A DNA stretch of 64,000 nt from Hygrophila difformis (taxonomy: Eukaryota > Streptophyta > Magnoliopsida > Lamiales > Acanthaceae). The notes beneath the pieces are model-generated. The model did no database searches, was not told the DNA's origin, and saw only the letters and a program-made list of their open reading frames with translations. Both the position numbers and the translations under genes were made by a program. The DNA lies in contig JAOANR010000010.1 in assembly GCA_030278955.1 (NCBI GenBank), positions 14,243,086 to 14,307,085 of the forward strand, given 5' to 3'. Below are positions 11,301-23,869 of this stretch, piece by piece (position 1 is the stretch's first letter; each line of letters opens with the position of its first letter).

Positions 11301-14300
11301 TGACATTCCTGGAAGATCCTTGGGATACAGATCTGCCTGCTGAAATATTATGCATTTATAGATTTGGCCAACGAAAGAGACTATGACCTCTACACGTGTA
11401 TGGATCTGAAGTTTAACATCTGACTATTATCCCAAGAAAAGTAGTTCCATGTTGCTTCATTTACAACCTTATCTTTGTTGATCTTATAAAATTATGCTGT
11501 AGGCTTTTCCCTTTCTTCAATGTTGTATAGCATATTTTATAATTAAAAGAGAAAAGCCAAAAACAAAAATGTTTACAGTTTCAACGATCAAATATTACTT
11601 TTGTTTGTGAATTGTATTGCACGAGTTCATTAGCTGAATTTAGAGCTGTGAAATGAGCCGAGCGAGCTCGAATAGGTAATACTTGAGCTCGACTCGTTTA
11701 TTAAATGAGTACAATATTAAGCTTGAGCTCGGCTCGTTAAGCTTAACGAACAAGCTCGAGTTCTCAACGAACCAAGTCTAACTTAAGTTCCAAACTAACT
11801 AGTTAAAATCAAAAATTTTAGTTTGAAAGTGAGTCAAAGCTCATTTTATGAACTCGTTAAACAATTTAATACATATAAGAAAATTCAACATATATCTCAT
11901 AAAAGGTTTTAGATATCAATGAGAGGGAGCTGGGACTTGACCATTTATTTTAACAGCTCTAGCTGAATTATTCTTGTATAGGCAACTATATATCAGCAGA
12001 AGGCTTTAGATATCAATGAGAGGGAGCTGGGACTTGACCATCCAGATACAATGAAGAGCTATGGGGACCTATCTGTGTTTTATTACCGTCTTCAACACAT
12101 CGAATTAGCTCTGAAGTAAGTGGATGTTATTCTTTGATGTGAAAACTGTTCTGAGTATTTGATCAGTATCTATACTTTGATTTTGATTCATGACTTTGCA
12201 GAGTCATTGTGCAACAGATTTTCTAAATGGTGTTTCTAAAACCAAGGACCATATGAATTTTGAAATTGATTGTGCTTCATACTATCAAACTTCATCTAAA
12301 GCTTCAATACGTTTATCAAATCATATGGTGCTCATGTGGCCATGCTTAAATCTAGAGCCACAATTTAACATAAGATAGCTAATGATTTAATTCAACGAGC
12401 AGCTTTTGTTCGTTGTTCTGTTGTACTCTTGCTCCGCTTCTTTTCCAGTCATATATCTTCAGTTTAACACTTCTTGTCACTTTCACCCACAACCTTGGGC
12501 AGATATGTCAACCGTGCATTGTATCTTCTCCATTTCACTTGTGGGCTGTCTCACCCAAATACAGCAGCTACTTACATAAACATTGCCATGATGGAAGAGG
12601 GTATGGGTAATGTTCATGTTGCTCTCAGATATCTACATGAAGCCCTGAAGTGCAACCAGAGGCTGTTAGGAGCAGATCACATACAGGTCTGTTTCTTGCC
12701 ATTTGGTATCTCCACAAAAAAACAAGAATTATGCATATGTCCTCAAGGGACAGTTACAACTCCTGTTTAAAGTTTATTACTTTTGAAAGAAATAATGTCC
12801 ATGTTACTGGATCAACTTTTCGACCCTACAGTTAATCTGATACCAACTGTGTACGCAACAGACTGCTGCTAGCTATCATGCCATAGCCATAGCTCTTTCA
12901 CTGATGGAAGCATACACCCTTAGTGTGCAACATGAACAAACTACACTACAAATTCTTCAAGATAAACTTGGAGCAGAGGATCTTCGTACTCAGGTTATAA
13001 AAATATAAAATAATTTTGGCCTTTGGTGCATCTGTTTGTGCTAATTGTTTGTACATGCATGATCTGTTATGTTGTATATATCATGTGAAAGATAGGAGAA
13101 ACATGTTAATCTGAATTGAAATATGTTTGCTGAGAGTTCCATTTGTATAATTCCAATGGGGGTGTTACAATTTGAAGGTTTCTTTGTTGCTGTAGTTCCA
13201 AAGAGTCCATCTCATGTATGTTCATGGAAAAATAATTTTTGACTGAATGTTAGATGAGCAGATTTCTATCAGATTGTGACATGGATTTTCTAGTTCGAAA
13301 TGTGTTTAAATGTAAAAGCATGCTAACTTGAAATTGCTGATAAATGTTATTTTAGTTTTAAATTTTCTCGCTATTGGAACTTAATATATGAAGTATCTTC
13401 AGGATGCTGCTGCTTGGCTTGAGTATTTTGAGTCAAAGGCGTTGGAGCAGCAAGAAGCAGCACGTAATGGAACCCCAAAACCAGATGCATCCATTGCCAG
13501 CAAAGGTCACTTGAGGTATTGATACGGTATTTCCGTATTACCTGGTATTGCACCTTGGCAAACCAAAGACCCCTAACCTTCTTGTGCAGTGTGTCAGATC
13601 TTCTTGACTATATAAGTCCTGATCAGAAGTCAAAGGCTGCAGATGTTCAAAGGAAACGTCGCTCAAAGGTATTTAAAATCATCTGTTGTAAAGAAAAATG
13701 GAAAGTTGAATCTGCAAATTGTTCGTTTTTTAAGGGCTTGTGATTATCTGGTATTCGAGTAATTTTAGAAAAGACAACTTATTGCGGTAAATATCCATCA
13801 GAATCAGTATGATAAATAAAGAAATAAATAAAAAGGAGCCTAATCTTATGTTTTAGATATAAATATTGATTGAATAAATAGGAACTCGTAGGGCATTATT
13901 CGTGCACGAATATAATATCAAATAGCCTAACGAGGTGTATGTATTCTCTTTTCATATAAAATGCACATTATGCCATTGAAATTAAGCATATATTTATCCA
14001 ATATAATATAATGAGGGGATGAGAACTTGGACCAAGTGGTTTGAGAATGATTGTCCATGTGGGTGTTTGTTTATGGATGTAGGGCACTTTATGAGGGTTT
14101 AAGTCAAATGGTTGAAGTTTACATCTTTTATGGTGCCTTAGCTTCGAACTTGTTATCATTCAAGAAAAGTTCATTATTTTTGCTTTAGTTTCATTGGACG
14201 TGGAATTGCTATGCCGTTCCTCCCATACAAATCAACTTCACACTGCTATATAGAAAAATGCCTTGTTAATTTTCTTATCCCTGTTTGTTGAAGAGAATGA

Positions 14301-16007
14301 TATGCTTCATCTTTAACTTTTTTTCTTTTGTTGTCTATCTCTTAGGTTGTTTCAGTTGGCAATAAAATTCGTGATGAGCAACAAAAGGACAAGCCTGATG
14401 ACACCATCGACAGTGGAAGCACAGAAAGTAATGCAACAGGAGAAGAAAATAGCAGAGAAGTGGAGAAACTGGATACAAAATCCTCCGAAGAAGCAGTCAA
14501 GGAGACAGAAGCCAGCCATGATCGTTCACTACCTGGAGAATTCATGCAGGAAGTAACATCAGAAGAAGGGTGGCAGGAAGCTACTCCTAAAGGACGGTCA
14601 GGAAATGCAGCCAATAAAAAATTCAACAGAAAGCGCCCAGATCTTGCAAAGCTAAAGATAAACTCCATGTGTTCCGAGGACACCATTTATAGAAAGGAGG
14701 CTGTTTCACAGGGGTATAAGGCTGCATCCAGGGCAGGTTCCACTGATCCCTCTCAACTGAAACAATCTGGTACTGTTGGCTTAAATGTCATTGATGATTC
14801 AAGTCAAGTGCCTGCAAAGATTTCAGGAACCAAAAACCATACTTCTGTATCCAAAGCTTCTCCACGCCCTGCTACTCTCTCAGCATTAGCTTCAAAAGCA
14901 TTGTCATACAAAGAAGTTGCAGTGGCTGCGCCAGGTACTGTTCTAAAGCCCTTACTGGAGAAAGTAGAGGAATTACGTGAAGAAAAAACTGACAACCAGA
15001 TATCCCTCAGTCCCCAAGAGACAGGACAGCAGGATGGAAGGGATGCAGTAGCTGTAGATGAATCATTACAAAATCATGAGGATGAGAAAGGAGACAACAA
15101 CCATGATATTCACGAAACTGGATTCAGGGTGACAAATTGCAGTCCGGATCCTGAAGATATATCGTGTTCAAGTGACCTGGAGAAACCTGTAGAAACCAAT
15201 GGAAGCAAACTCTCAGCTGCTGCTCAGCCATTCAGTCCCAGTGCTTACCCTTTGACTCAACAATTTAGCCCCCATGCTGCAACTAGTGTCTATGACGTTG
15301 TAGCTAGTCAAGGCATACTTACAGAACCAGTGGAGTTTGCCTCAGCTGTGGCTCGAGTTCCTCGTGGTCCTAGATCCCTTATTTACTATAGAGCAACCCA
15401 TAATTTTCAACCTGGATTTTTGAATTACCAAATTCCTGGTTCCGAGGGAAATGGTTTTGCTTTCCCAAAGACAATGAATCCACACGCACCAGAATTTGTC
15501 CCTAGAAGTGCACGGGAAACGAACCCAGCTACTGAAGACTCAACTTTAACCACAGATTCCGACTCTTCTGATTCTAATACTGTAGTTCCTACAAATTCTG
15601 GAACTGGAAAGGTTAATGGAAAAGTTCCAGCCAGTACTAGAGAGCGGTCCAAGAAAAATCGTACTGATACGGCAAAAGCAGAGTTGGCAAGGCAAATACT
15701 GCTAAGTTTCATTGTAAAATCAGTACGGAATACTTCACGCCGTCCACCTGCAGCCATAGCTCCAGGCAGTGACAAGGAGGTTGCATTGTCGAGTAATCCT
15801 GCTGAAGCAGTCGCAAATGATAGTGCAATTATAAAAATTTTTCATGGGGATGATGAAAGCCATGGGAGCCCAAAGACAGTAGATGTAGATAAAACTAAAA
15901 CCGGAGATGGAGAAGGATTTGTGCTCGTCACAAAGCGAAGAAAGAACAAGCAGCAATTCGCTAGTGGTGTCAGTGGTCTATACAGTCAGCAATCGATCTG
16001 TACTTAA
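5344..16007 (+). CDS. REC: REC/TSS-like clustered-mitochondria family protein, 5' end missing
   Basis: Nineteen exons are visible, with consistent phases: 5344-5649, 5734-5798, 6136-6267, 7246-7287, 7399-7926, 8183-8337, 8761-9241, 9958-10020, 10113-10214, 10328-10636, 10701-10793, 10889-10990, 11083-11187, 11982-12115, 12503-12686, 12862-12993, 13403-13515, 13590-13668, 14346-16007. They give about 1,595 codons. The start ([20 protein letters not shown]) corresponds to roughly residue 100 of REC proteins, so the ubiquitin-like CLU N-domain is absent. Next come the CLU domain (from [13 protein letters not shown]), [12 protein letters not shown], the [19 protein letters not shown] block, TPR repeats ([20 protein letters not shown] to [16 protein letters not shown]) and a long low-complexity tail ending in a basic KRRKNK segment. 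Arabidopsis REC proteins set chloroplast compartment size and TSS acts in meristem growth. The family call is firm; the paralogue is not. Confidence 0.93.
6529..7051. mobile_element. Mutator-like MITE in REC intron, TTTCGG-rich
   Basis: Flanked by a perfect 9-bp TSD CTGCTAACC (6520-6528 and 7052-7060). The termini are AAGGTTTTAAAT and ATTTAAAACACTG. The interior is full of AAATTTCGGG-like motifs near both ends and AT-rich in the middle. The 9-bp TSD points to a Mutator-like element. A related copy lies at 49841-50635. It sits inside the REC intron 6268-7245, in no exon. Confidence 0.75.
9781..9872. repeat. 46-bp tandem duplication in REC intron
   Basis: Two head-to-tail copies start AATATTCCCTAATTTAATC and AATATTCTCTAATTTAATC with one visible difference. 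They lie in the large intron 9242-9957. Confidence 0.85.
11641..11961. mobile_element. hAT-like MITE in REC intron carrying an exon copy
   Basis: Perfect 8-bp TSD GCTGAATT (11633-11640 and 11962-11969). Termini TAGAGCTGTGAAA and TTTTAACAGCTCTA are inverted repeats. The left part has GAGCTCG/CGAGCTC motifs as in the element at 22418-22979. The right part contains a 42-bp copy of the neighbouring REC exon (see 11903-11944). TSD length and the TA..TA ends fit hAT. Confidence 0.75.
11903..11944 (+). repeat. 42-bp copy of a REC exon segment inside the hAT MITE
   Basis: The segment 11903-11944 matches 12000-12041 in the real exon (11982-12115) at 41 of 42 bases, in the same orientation. It begins AAGGTTTTAGATATCAATG where the exon has AAGGCTTTAGATATCAATG. 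It encodes part of the TPR region but has no usable flanking splice context of its own. Confidence 0.9.
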
Positions 16008-16456
16008 GTCGACCGAGGAGAGTAGCGAGCATGCTCTCATTCTCAATGGTGAGGATGTTCCAAGGTTGATCAATTTTAAATTGCACGTGATGCTGCAGAG
16101 GTTTCAAGATCCAAGATGACCGACACATTGGTTTCTTGTCCAGGGATTTTGGTTGAAGGATGTATAAATTCCTTTATTCTTTGCTCTTTGGAAATTGGAT
16201 TTATGTTCTCTTCAGCGAGACTGTTTCTAACTTGATAAAAAGGATCACCCGAACTGCATTTTGTTCTTTTCGTTTTACAAAAAATCTAGTATGATAATAA
16301 TAAATGCATCCCTGTTACTAATCTTCTGATGCTACGTGATTTTACCAGTAATAATGAAGATGACTTCAATATATGGAATTGATCAAAAACTGGCAATTGA
16401 TATCTGACTAGTATCTTCCTTTGTATACAAGTGCACTCCAGTTAAATTTTGCGCAG
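16008..16456 (+). other. REC 3' untranslated region and downstream
   Basis: Sequence after the REC TAA (16005-16007). A continuing frame in another phase (to 16119) has no conserved features. Likely 3' UTR; no canonical AATAAA was seen near the stop, though AATAATAAATGC occurs around 16296. Confidence 0.5.
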
Positions 16457-16690
16457 GTTATTGTTGTCGAGACCGTGTTTTCTAAAGAAGGTGATCATAT
16501 TCTAACCTCCCATATACCCACCAAACCTCATTCCTGCAGTGTAAGGGTGAGTAATGCAGTTTCATTTAAATCTTGAAGAAGATAAGTGCCAAAACTGACA
16601 AGGAATCTCCTTTTGCAGGTGCATCCAGAAGACGAACCCACTTTGGAAGAAGCTAAGCGGCTTTATCAAATCTACCCGAAAGATCTCTGA
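16457..16690 (+). CDS. Two in-frame exons of unknown gene after REC
   Basis: Exon 16457-16546 (30 codons, after GCGCAG, before GTGAGT) and exon 16619-16690 (after CTTTTGCAG, ending PKDL and TGA at 16688-16690) join in phase 0 across a 72-nt intron with good GT-AG sites. The product would begin VIVVETVFSKEGDH and end EAKRLYQIYPKDL. I do not recognise the family. It could be the 3' end of a separate gene, an alternative 3' end of REC transcripts, or a fragment. No 5' exons were identified, so the start is open. Confidence 0.3.
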
Positions 16691-18137
16691 TGACAACAAT
16701 ATGAGTAAGTTTCACTAGTATCAATTACCTATAAGCTTTTGCTCCTTGTTTCCATTACATTGAAGCAACACAAAAGAGTTATTCTCCTTACAAACAGATG
16801 GGGCCTAAATCAAACCAATGATAGTCTGAAAAAGGTAGCCAGGGTTGAAGTTTGAACTTATTGAAAGAGCCAAAAAAATCACGGTGTCACATGTGATTTT
16901 GAAGCACTGAGCTTCTCACTCAAGAAAAACAATTAATCAGTGGGAAATTCAGCAATCAATTTTGGAGAGTAAATTTTGGGAATTAAAATAGAAACACCTA
17001 TGGCTTTTAAGGTAGAAGGGATGATTAAGCAATGGATGAATGATTTTTGGGTAGACGTCATTAGAAAGATCAAGCAAAGTGAAACTTGCTTGCATGCATT
17101 GTCAAGAAACATCTTTCCTTGCAATACATTTTAAGGTGGAGTTTCCTTTTATATTTGGATGGATACATGTCTGTGGTAATAGATTATAGGCACTTGTCTT
17201 GTTTGATTTTGGGACATAAATGACACAATTGTGTTTCTATATTGCTTTGGTTACAATTTACAGAGGACTCTGTTTTGGTCTGCAGCTTTGCTTGGTTTCG
17301 TAGTACTATGAAATAGTGCACTCTTTTCAGAAATGAATATTAATAGCAATCCCTTCTCCCCAAATATTTGCATACTATTACAAAATGTTTGTATGCTTAG
17401 ATACAAGTGTATTTAGAAAATATTACTGGAAAAAAATGTTAATATGTTTAGATCAACTTTAAAAGACACAACCTTTCAGAAATGGAAATAAGAAAATATT
17501 TAGCTATGTTTAAATGAATATATATATATACATTATTTTTTTTGCTAAACAGCCTATACAGGCTATGAAAGATGTAGTGGAAGCCTATGCCACACAAATT
17601 ATATACTATATATATATATATATATATATTTTGGTGACTATAAGAACATAATTATAACAATATTGAGTTTTGAGCCAAAAAAAAAAGAAGAAAGAAAGAA
17701 AAAGAGGTGTTTACTTCAAAATACTTCCTCCGTTTTGATATAATTGCACAATTTGCACAATATTTATTATTTATTGAGTAACTTTAATTAATTTTTTTTA
17801 TGTAGTTATATAAGATAAAACCTGGTCAAGTAAGATCTTGTTGAATTCTTCTAATAACTAAGTTTTATAATATCAAAAATTTATACTTTTTGTTTAATAA
17901 ACAATTTAAGCTATTTTCTTCCAAAAAAAATAAACAATTTAAGCTATTAAGATTTAAATACGCGTCTTGGATTATGTGAAACAAAAAATGATGCGGTTAT
18001 TAAAAAAGAAAGTATCTCCTTACATGTTTGGGCCTGAAAGAAGCTAGTAATTCTCGATGAACACCAAAATATTGTATTTTTTCTACCGAACGTGTTTGTT
18101 GGCAGGAATTAATCCAAATATCAATTTTCTGTGAAGT

Positions 18138-18178
<41 letters not shown>

Positions 18179-18680
18179 TTTAAAAAAAGAGTAAAATGGT
18201 AAAATACTTTTAAAAAACCTGGTCCTACTCCTAGGGATGTATTCAATTCAAAGTATATAGTACTACTTTTTTCACTCTAAAAGTTTAAGTGTATTAATTT
18301 GAATTTTTAAAATTCTTTTAAAGTCATGAGATATTCGATATAAATTTTAAAAAGTTTTTAAAAATCTCAAAATATTCAATATGGATTTTTAAAGATCTTA
18401 AAACATCTTTAGGTATTCAACAATTTATGAATTATAATAGTATCCTATTTACTTTTATAAATTATCTTAAAAAATACAATGAAGGATTTCTTCTAATTCT
18501 ATACAAATTAAACAAATTCTACAGAGTACAAGGATTTTCTAAATCCATATATTTTTTAAAGTTAAATAAATAAAATTCAACAGAATCTCAATTAAATAAA
18601 CCCTTAGACTGCAGTATCTATAATCAATTTTGCCCTTCATTTTGTTTTCAATACTATACTACTACTAATTTAATTACGTA
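16691..18680. other. Intergenic AT-rich DNA with microsatellites
   Basis: No gene recognised. Notable are a (TA)n tract near 17608-17630, a partial Stowaway-like half starting ACTTCCTCCGTTTTG near 17725, and a poly-T tract of over 30 bases at about 18138-18171. Confidence 0.5.
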
Positions 18681-18875
18681 CTCCCTCCGTTTTTAGTTAT
18701 ACAAAAAAAATATAGTTAAGTGAGATTTTGTTGGATTCGTCTTATCTTTTAGTTTTTAAATATCAATTTTTTAATAATTTTTACTTGTACCGAATTTAAG
18801 TTATTAATAGTTTAAAATATGCGTGAGCATACTTGCAAATGAAAAACGTTACACTTTAAAAAAACAAAAACGGAG
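18681..18875. mobile_element. Stowaway-like MITE
   Basis: TIRs CTCCCTCCGTTTTT and AAAACGGAG flanked by TA. Internal AT-rich sequence without coding capacity. Confidence 0.75.
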
Positions 18876-19350
18876 TAAGTACTTTCTACCTAAAGGTAAA
18901 ACGTCAATTGATTAGTTCTTTGCCTTGTTGAGTGACAAAGAAGTTTTAATGTGTACTACTACTGTATGTTCCAAGAGCTGGGTATATATAGTAAATAAAT
19001 CACACTGAGATGAGGTCTGATGAGAATGATTACATAATTATTGTGTTTTTTTTATTTTATTTTTATTTCCTAGTATTTTCTTTGTTAAAAAGAACTGGGT
19101 CATAAATCACAAATTCTCTAAGAGAAATTTTAGTTCAATTCAAAATAAATAAAAATAGGTGAAACTATAGTCTCCTTCATTTAGGCAAAGAAAGCTCCAA
19201 TCAATTACATCCAAGATAATCACATTATTGACATGAACTTTAAATTTAAGCTCAGTGATAAATGTTTGCTAAGAGATCCATCTTGGATCAAATATAATTG
19301 AAGTGTACTTTGCTGGCCATTGGCTCACCCAAAAAATCTATAAATTGGTA

Positions 19351-19841
19351 CTCCCTCGCTCCCGCGAATTGTGTCTCGTTTCTTTTGGGCACGGTAATTT
19401 ATGTGGTGGGGTGTTGTAAGGTTTAGGGATTAAAGTGATGTGGGTATTTGTGTTTAAAATTTAATGAATTTTGACTTTCTTTATTGTTTAACTTTGATAA
19501 AATATTATTGTAATGATTTAATTAGAGAAAAATATTTAAGTGTGGTCTTGTTAGAATCTTCTAGACGTCTAGATTTTGAATATATATTTTATATAATTTT
19601 TATTTGTACCAATTTTAAAATATGAAGAATTAAAGAAATGCAATGCACTTTGTGTAGAAAAATAAAAGTGTATTGGGAGTTGTGCAGAATAGTAAAACTG
19701 ATTACTTTTAATGGGATTTAGAAACCATTAAGATTCTAATCATATTTATATTAATTAAATTTATCTAAAAAGGGAAAGTGTCCACAATTCGTGGGACAGC
19801 CCAAAGAGGAATACGAGCCACAATTCGTAGGACGGATGGAG
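19351..19841. mobile_element. Stowaway-like MITE, ~490-bp family
   Basis: Left end CTCCCTCGCTCCCGCGAATTG, right end CAATTCGTAGGACGGATGGAG, TA on both sides. The same family as 31389-31883, 21022-21503 and the partial copy at the window start. Confidence 0.85.
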
Positions 19842-20225
19842 TATTAAAATGAGTTTATTTTTATTTTTAAAAAAGAAAAGGACAGTTGTTGTGGCAGAAA
19901 AAGATGAATAGTAAAAAGCAATAGCAAAAGTCAGCCATGAGTTGAGATGATGTCACAATCTAGGCAGAATTTACTTGTGTCCTTTTCCTTGCTAGACCTT
20001 TATTGTCTTCTAACTTCTAAGCAATGGAATTTCTTCTCTTTGTCTTTGTCACTCCCTTCCCTCGCCATCCAATAAACCAAAACATTTCCATAATAAGAAT
20101 GATCACAATTATTAGTACTCCTTATTCTATGCTATTATAATACTATTCAACTAATATCTTTAAACTTTAATAATTTTAGGAGTATTTATTTGGGACCAAC
20201 TTATTTATATGATTTTTAAAATATA

Positions 20226-20484
20226 CACTTCCTCTGTTTTTCTTTATTTCCTACGGACTCAGCTAGCACGCAATTCAATGCGCATTTTAAAATATTAATA
20301 ACTCAAATTCGGTATAAGTAAAATTTTTAAAAGTTCGATATGTAAAAACTACACGACGAGATTAATCTAATAAGATTTCACTTTACTATATTTTAACTTA
20401 TATAACTATGATAAAACTTTAAGTCAAAGTGTGTGACAATAGTGCCCATATCTAAATGGGACAAACAAAACAAAACGGAGGAAG
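20226..20484. mobile_element. Stowaway-like MITE, ~260-bp family
   Basis: Ends CACTTCCTCTGTTTTTC and AAAACGGAGGAAG, flanked by TA. The interior has the ATTAATCTAATAAGATTTCACTTTACTATA block shared by 25026-25285, 29105-29364 and 61463-61720. Confidence 0.75.
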
Positions 20485-20830
20485 TATATTGGTAAAAGAA
20501 GTGGATTATTTATATTTATCAACTAAGTCTACCCATATATATGAAATACCTCAATTTAATTTGGATACATATAGAAATACAAAAAAAGGTGCATTATATA
20601 GGTACAATGATGAGAATTTTATATATGATTTTTATTTATTTAATAATAATAAGAAAATTATAGTAGTAGTATTTTTTAAACAACTTTAATCTTTTAATGA
20701 GGTATATTAGTACGTAAAACTTAAAAGTCTTATTTTATACACAAATGAAATCCCAAATAATTCAAGTAGTGAGAAGCATTGAAGGCACTTTAATTCTCCA
20801 AAAATATAAAAATAATTACGGATCAATGTT

Positions 20831-20948
20831 AAACTTATAATGAGATCTTTCTTTGCTAAGGCTGTGTCAAAAAAAAAAAAAAAACTTATAATGAGATCTT
20901 TCTTTGCTAAGGCTGTGTCAAAAAAAAAAAAAAAAAACTTATAATGAG
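20831..20948. repeat. Tandem duplication of ~51-54 bp ending in poly-A
   Basis: Two full copies of ACTTATAATGAGATCTTTC... each ending GCTGTGTCAAAAAAA, plus the start of a third. The copies differ mainly in A-run length. Confidence 0.9.
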
Positions 20949-21021
20949 ATCATGTAGTACTCGTTGATTGATTTTACTACATTTAGTGAATACGACATGA
21001 ATGACATAATTTCAAGAAATA

Positions 21022-21503
21022 CTCCCTCCGTCCCGCGAAGATTGAAGCCTTTCTTTTGGGCACGGTAATTTAGGTAGTGGAGTTTAGTAGTTAAAGTGGT
21101 GTGGGTATTTGTGTTTAAGATTATAATGAATTTTGATACTGTTTATTGTTTAACTTTGACTTAATATTATCTTAGTGATGTAATTTGAGAAAAATATTCA
21201 AGTGTGGTCTTGTTAGAATCGTCTAATCGTGTAGTTTTAGAATATATATTTTATACAATTTTTATTTGTATCAATTTTGTAATATTAAGAGTTAAAGAAA
21301 TATAAGGGACTTTGTGTAGGAAAGTAATAATGCATTGGAATTTGTGCAGAATAGTAAAAGTAAGTATTTTTAATGGGATTTGACAATAATTAAGATTCTA
21401 ATCAAACTTATATTAAGTTAATTTTTCTAAAAACGGAAAGGGTTCAAACTTCGTGGGACACCCCAAAAAGGAATAGGGTTCAAACTTCGTGGGACGGAGG
21501 GAG
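21022..21503. mobile_element. Stowaway-like MITE, ~490-bp family
   Basis: Ends CTCCCTCCGTCCCGCGAAG and CTTCGTGGGACGGAGGGAG with TA flanks. Diverged in the interior from the 19351 copy but co-linear with it. Confidence 0.85.
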
Positions 21504-21931
21504 TATAAGAAAAATTAAATTCACAACATTATCCACAGGGACAATTCTAAGAAAAATTGTACAATTCTCAGAACTCCATTTTTTCCCCTTTATTACTAAG
21601 GTGGTCCAAACCATGTTGTAATTCTTAATTGTTGAAATAAATTTTGCCCTAAATTTCAATTTTCAAATAATTTCAAAATTTCAAATTGAGGGGAAATTAG
21701 TAATTGGTAATAATTACAGTGACCTCATTAATTATCACAGCAGGACAAATCCTAGCCGTTTATCTGACAACCAGGGGAATGCATTCAAAGATTTGCACTT
21801 GCTTAAATGCTGTATTAATATATCATGTGACTACTGCTTCAATTCAATTCTCTGATGGATCAATTTATTATATATTGATTTCAAAATATATACTACAATT
21901 ATATATTTTTTTAACCTCCAGTTATCTACTA

Positions 21932-22186
21932 CTCCCTCCGTTCCAAAATAGTAGTCTTTTTAGAAATGAAAAAGTGTTCCAAAATAGTTGTCATTTTTAG
22001 GTAGTTTTAGGTAGTTATGTTAAGTTTTTACTATATTGCCCTTTACTTTACATAAATGCTATTTCTTGACATTTATTACGAAATGATTTAGTTGAAGGGT
22101 AAAAATGAAAATTTATGAGTTAATTAATGCATATCTTGGTTATTGAAATTGAGCTGAAAGAGACAACTAAAATGGAACAGAGGGAG
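21932..22186. mobile_element. Stowaway-like MITE
   Basis: Left end CTCCCTCCGTTCCAAAATAG, right end ATGGAACAGAGGGAG, TA flanks. No coding capacity. Confidence 0.8.
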
Positions 22187-22417
22187 TATTTCAAAACAAT
22201 TCTTTGCATTTATAATATGTTAATATGAAACATTAATTGGTTAAGCAACTAGACTTTCATGTCACTCAAACCCACTGATGCATGATAATTAATACATATA
22301 CAAATATTTAATTTTCTATTTTTGATTTTCTTATTGAAATGGTTGTTATCATTATTCTTTTTCAAAAATTATGTTAATTAAATTATCTTTATCTAAAGTG
22401 GCACAAAAAGGTAGAAC

Positions 22418-22979
22418 TAGGGGTGTAAACGAGCCGAGCCGAGCCCGAATAGTAGTAAGCTCGGCTTGAGCTCATAAGAATGCGAGCCGAGCTTTGACCG
22501 AGCCGAGCGTTGACCGAGCTACTTCGAGCCGAGCGTTGATCGAGCTTTGACCGAGTCGAGCCGAGCTTGAACTAGTATCATTTTCATTCTTACATATTTG
22601 TAAAAGAAATTATATTTAATATATTGTATATATTTAGTTATATTTAATTTAATCTACATATTTAAATAATTTTAAATATATATATTTAATTAATAATATA
22701 TTTTTAATTTAAAAATTAAAAGATATAAACAATAATAATACTATACTTTTAATATTTTATATAATTTCTATATTTAATAATAAATAAATATATGTATAAA
22801 AATAAATCGAGCCTATTATCGAGCTTTCGAGCCGAATAGTGGTTGGCTCGGCTTGAGATCATGCATGTTACGAGCCGAGCTCGAGCTCGAACCGAGCCAT
22901 TTCGAGTCGAGCTTGAACCGAATTTTGACCGAGCCGAGCTCGAACAATTCACGAGTCTATCAGTCTCATTTACACCCCG
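22418..22979. mobile_element. hAT-like element rich in GAGCCGAGC motifs
   Basis: Perfect 8-bp TSD GGTAGAAC (22410-22417, 22980-22987). Termini TAGGGGTGTAAACGAG and CTCATTTACACCCCG are inverted repeats. Both arms are packed with GAGCCGAGC/GAGCTCG motifs around an AT-rich core. No transposase. Confidence 0.85.
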
Positions 22980-22987
22980 GGTAGAAC

Positions 22988-23869
22988 AGTGAGGAATTGA
23001 ATGCAAGACCCCAAAGTTTAAGGTCAATATGGAGTAAGTTTTAGTACAACTTTTTGATTGCACGTGTAAAACACACACCTAAAATAACAGAAGTCATACA
23101 ACAAAAAATAGTCTATAATAAGTGTAAGAATGAATTAATAATCATAATTATCATTACCTACTTATAGGATGCAACAATGAATTTTTTGGGCTCGCATTGA
23201 TTTAAGAAGAAATTTCTCAACATTTACAAATTATTGCTAATAAGTGTATCACGCAATAAATAATTATTTCTTGTTTGATATATTTAACTACCCTTCTAAT
23301 AGTTGTGATTGCATTCTGGATTCAGAATTTTTTTCAATGGTATCACAAAAATAATGGGAACTGTGTTGAAATACAAAAAATATTGATTATATTGGTATCA
23401 CCCAAAAAAATAATTAATACGTCAGTATGAATCTTTGATGAAACAATTTCTTTCATGAAGAAAATAATTAAAGTATCCGAATAATTGAAACAATTTTTTC
23501 AATGGTATCATCAGAATTTGATGAAACAATTTTCTTTCATTATTAAAAAAATAATTGAACTTTGGAGAAAGAGCTGACTTATAGTACTATGAATCTTCCA
23601 TGAAGAGAATAAATTAAAATGGCTGCAATCGTTAGACTTAATTAATACGAGCTTAATTAAAGACACATTAGTAATTAATACATGAATAAACTTACACTTT
23701 CTACTAATAAAACCAACTCTCGATCCCAAAATATACATTAACGAAGTAGATCAATCGCATCCCTAAATTAATTAATCTCCAAAAAACACTAAACAAAATA
23801 GGATTACACTTAAAACAGCAATTCAAGACACCGGCCTAATTAGAATTAAATAAAATAATCCCATAAAAT
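22988..23869. other. 3' flank of the VQ gene; repeats of TTTCAATGGTATCA
   Basis: No gene recognised. The phrase TTTTTTCAATGGTATCA occurs twice (near 23331 and 23493) with AATTTGATGAAACAATTT-like repeats nearby, a small dispersed duplication. The VQ coding frame ends at 23870. Confidence 0.45.

Noticed and set aside
14342..15956. Minus-strand frames opposite the last REC exon
   Set aside because: Antisense shadows of a long coding exon with no recognised domain.
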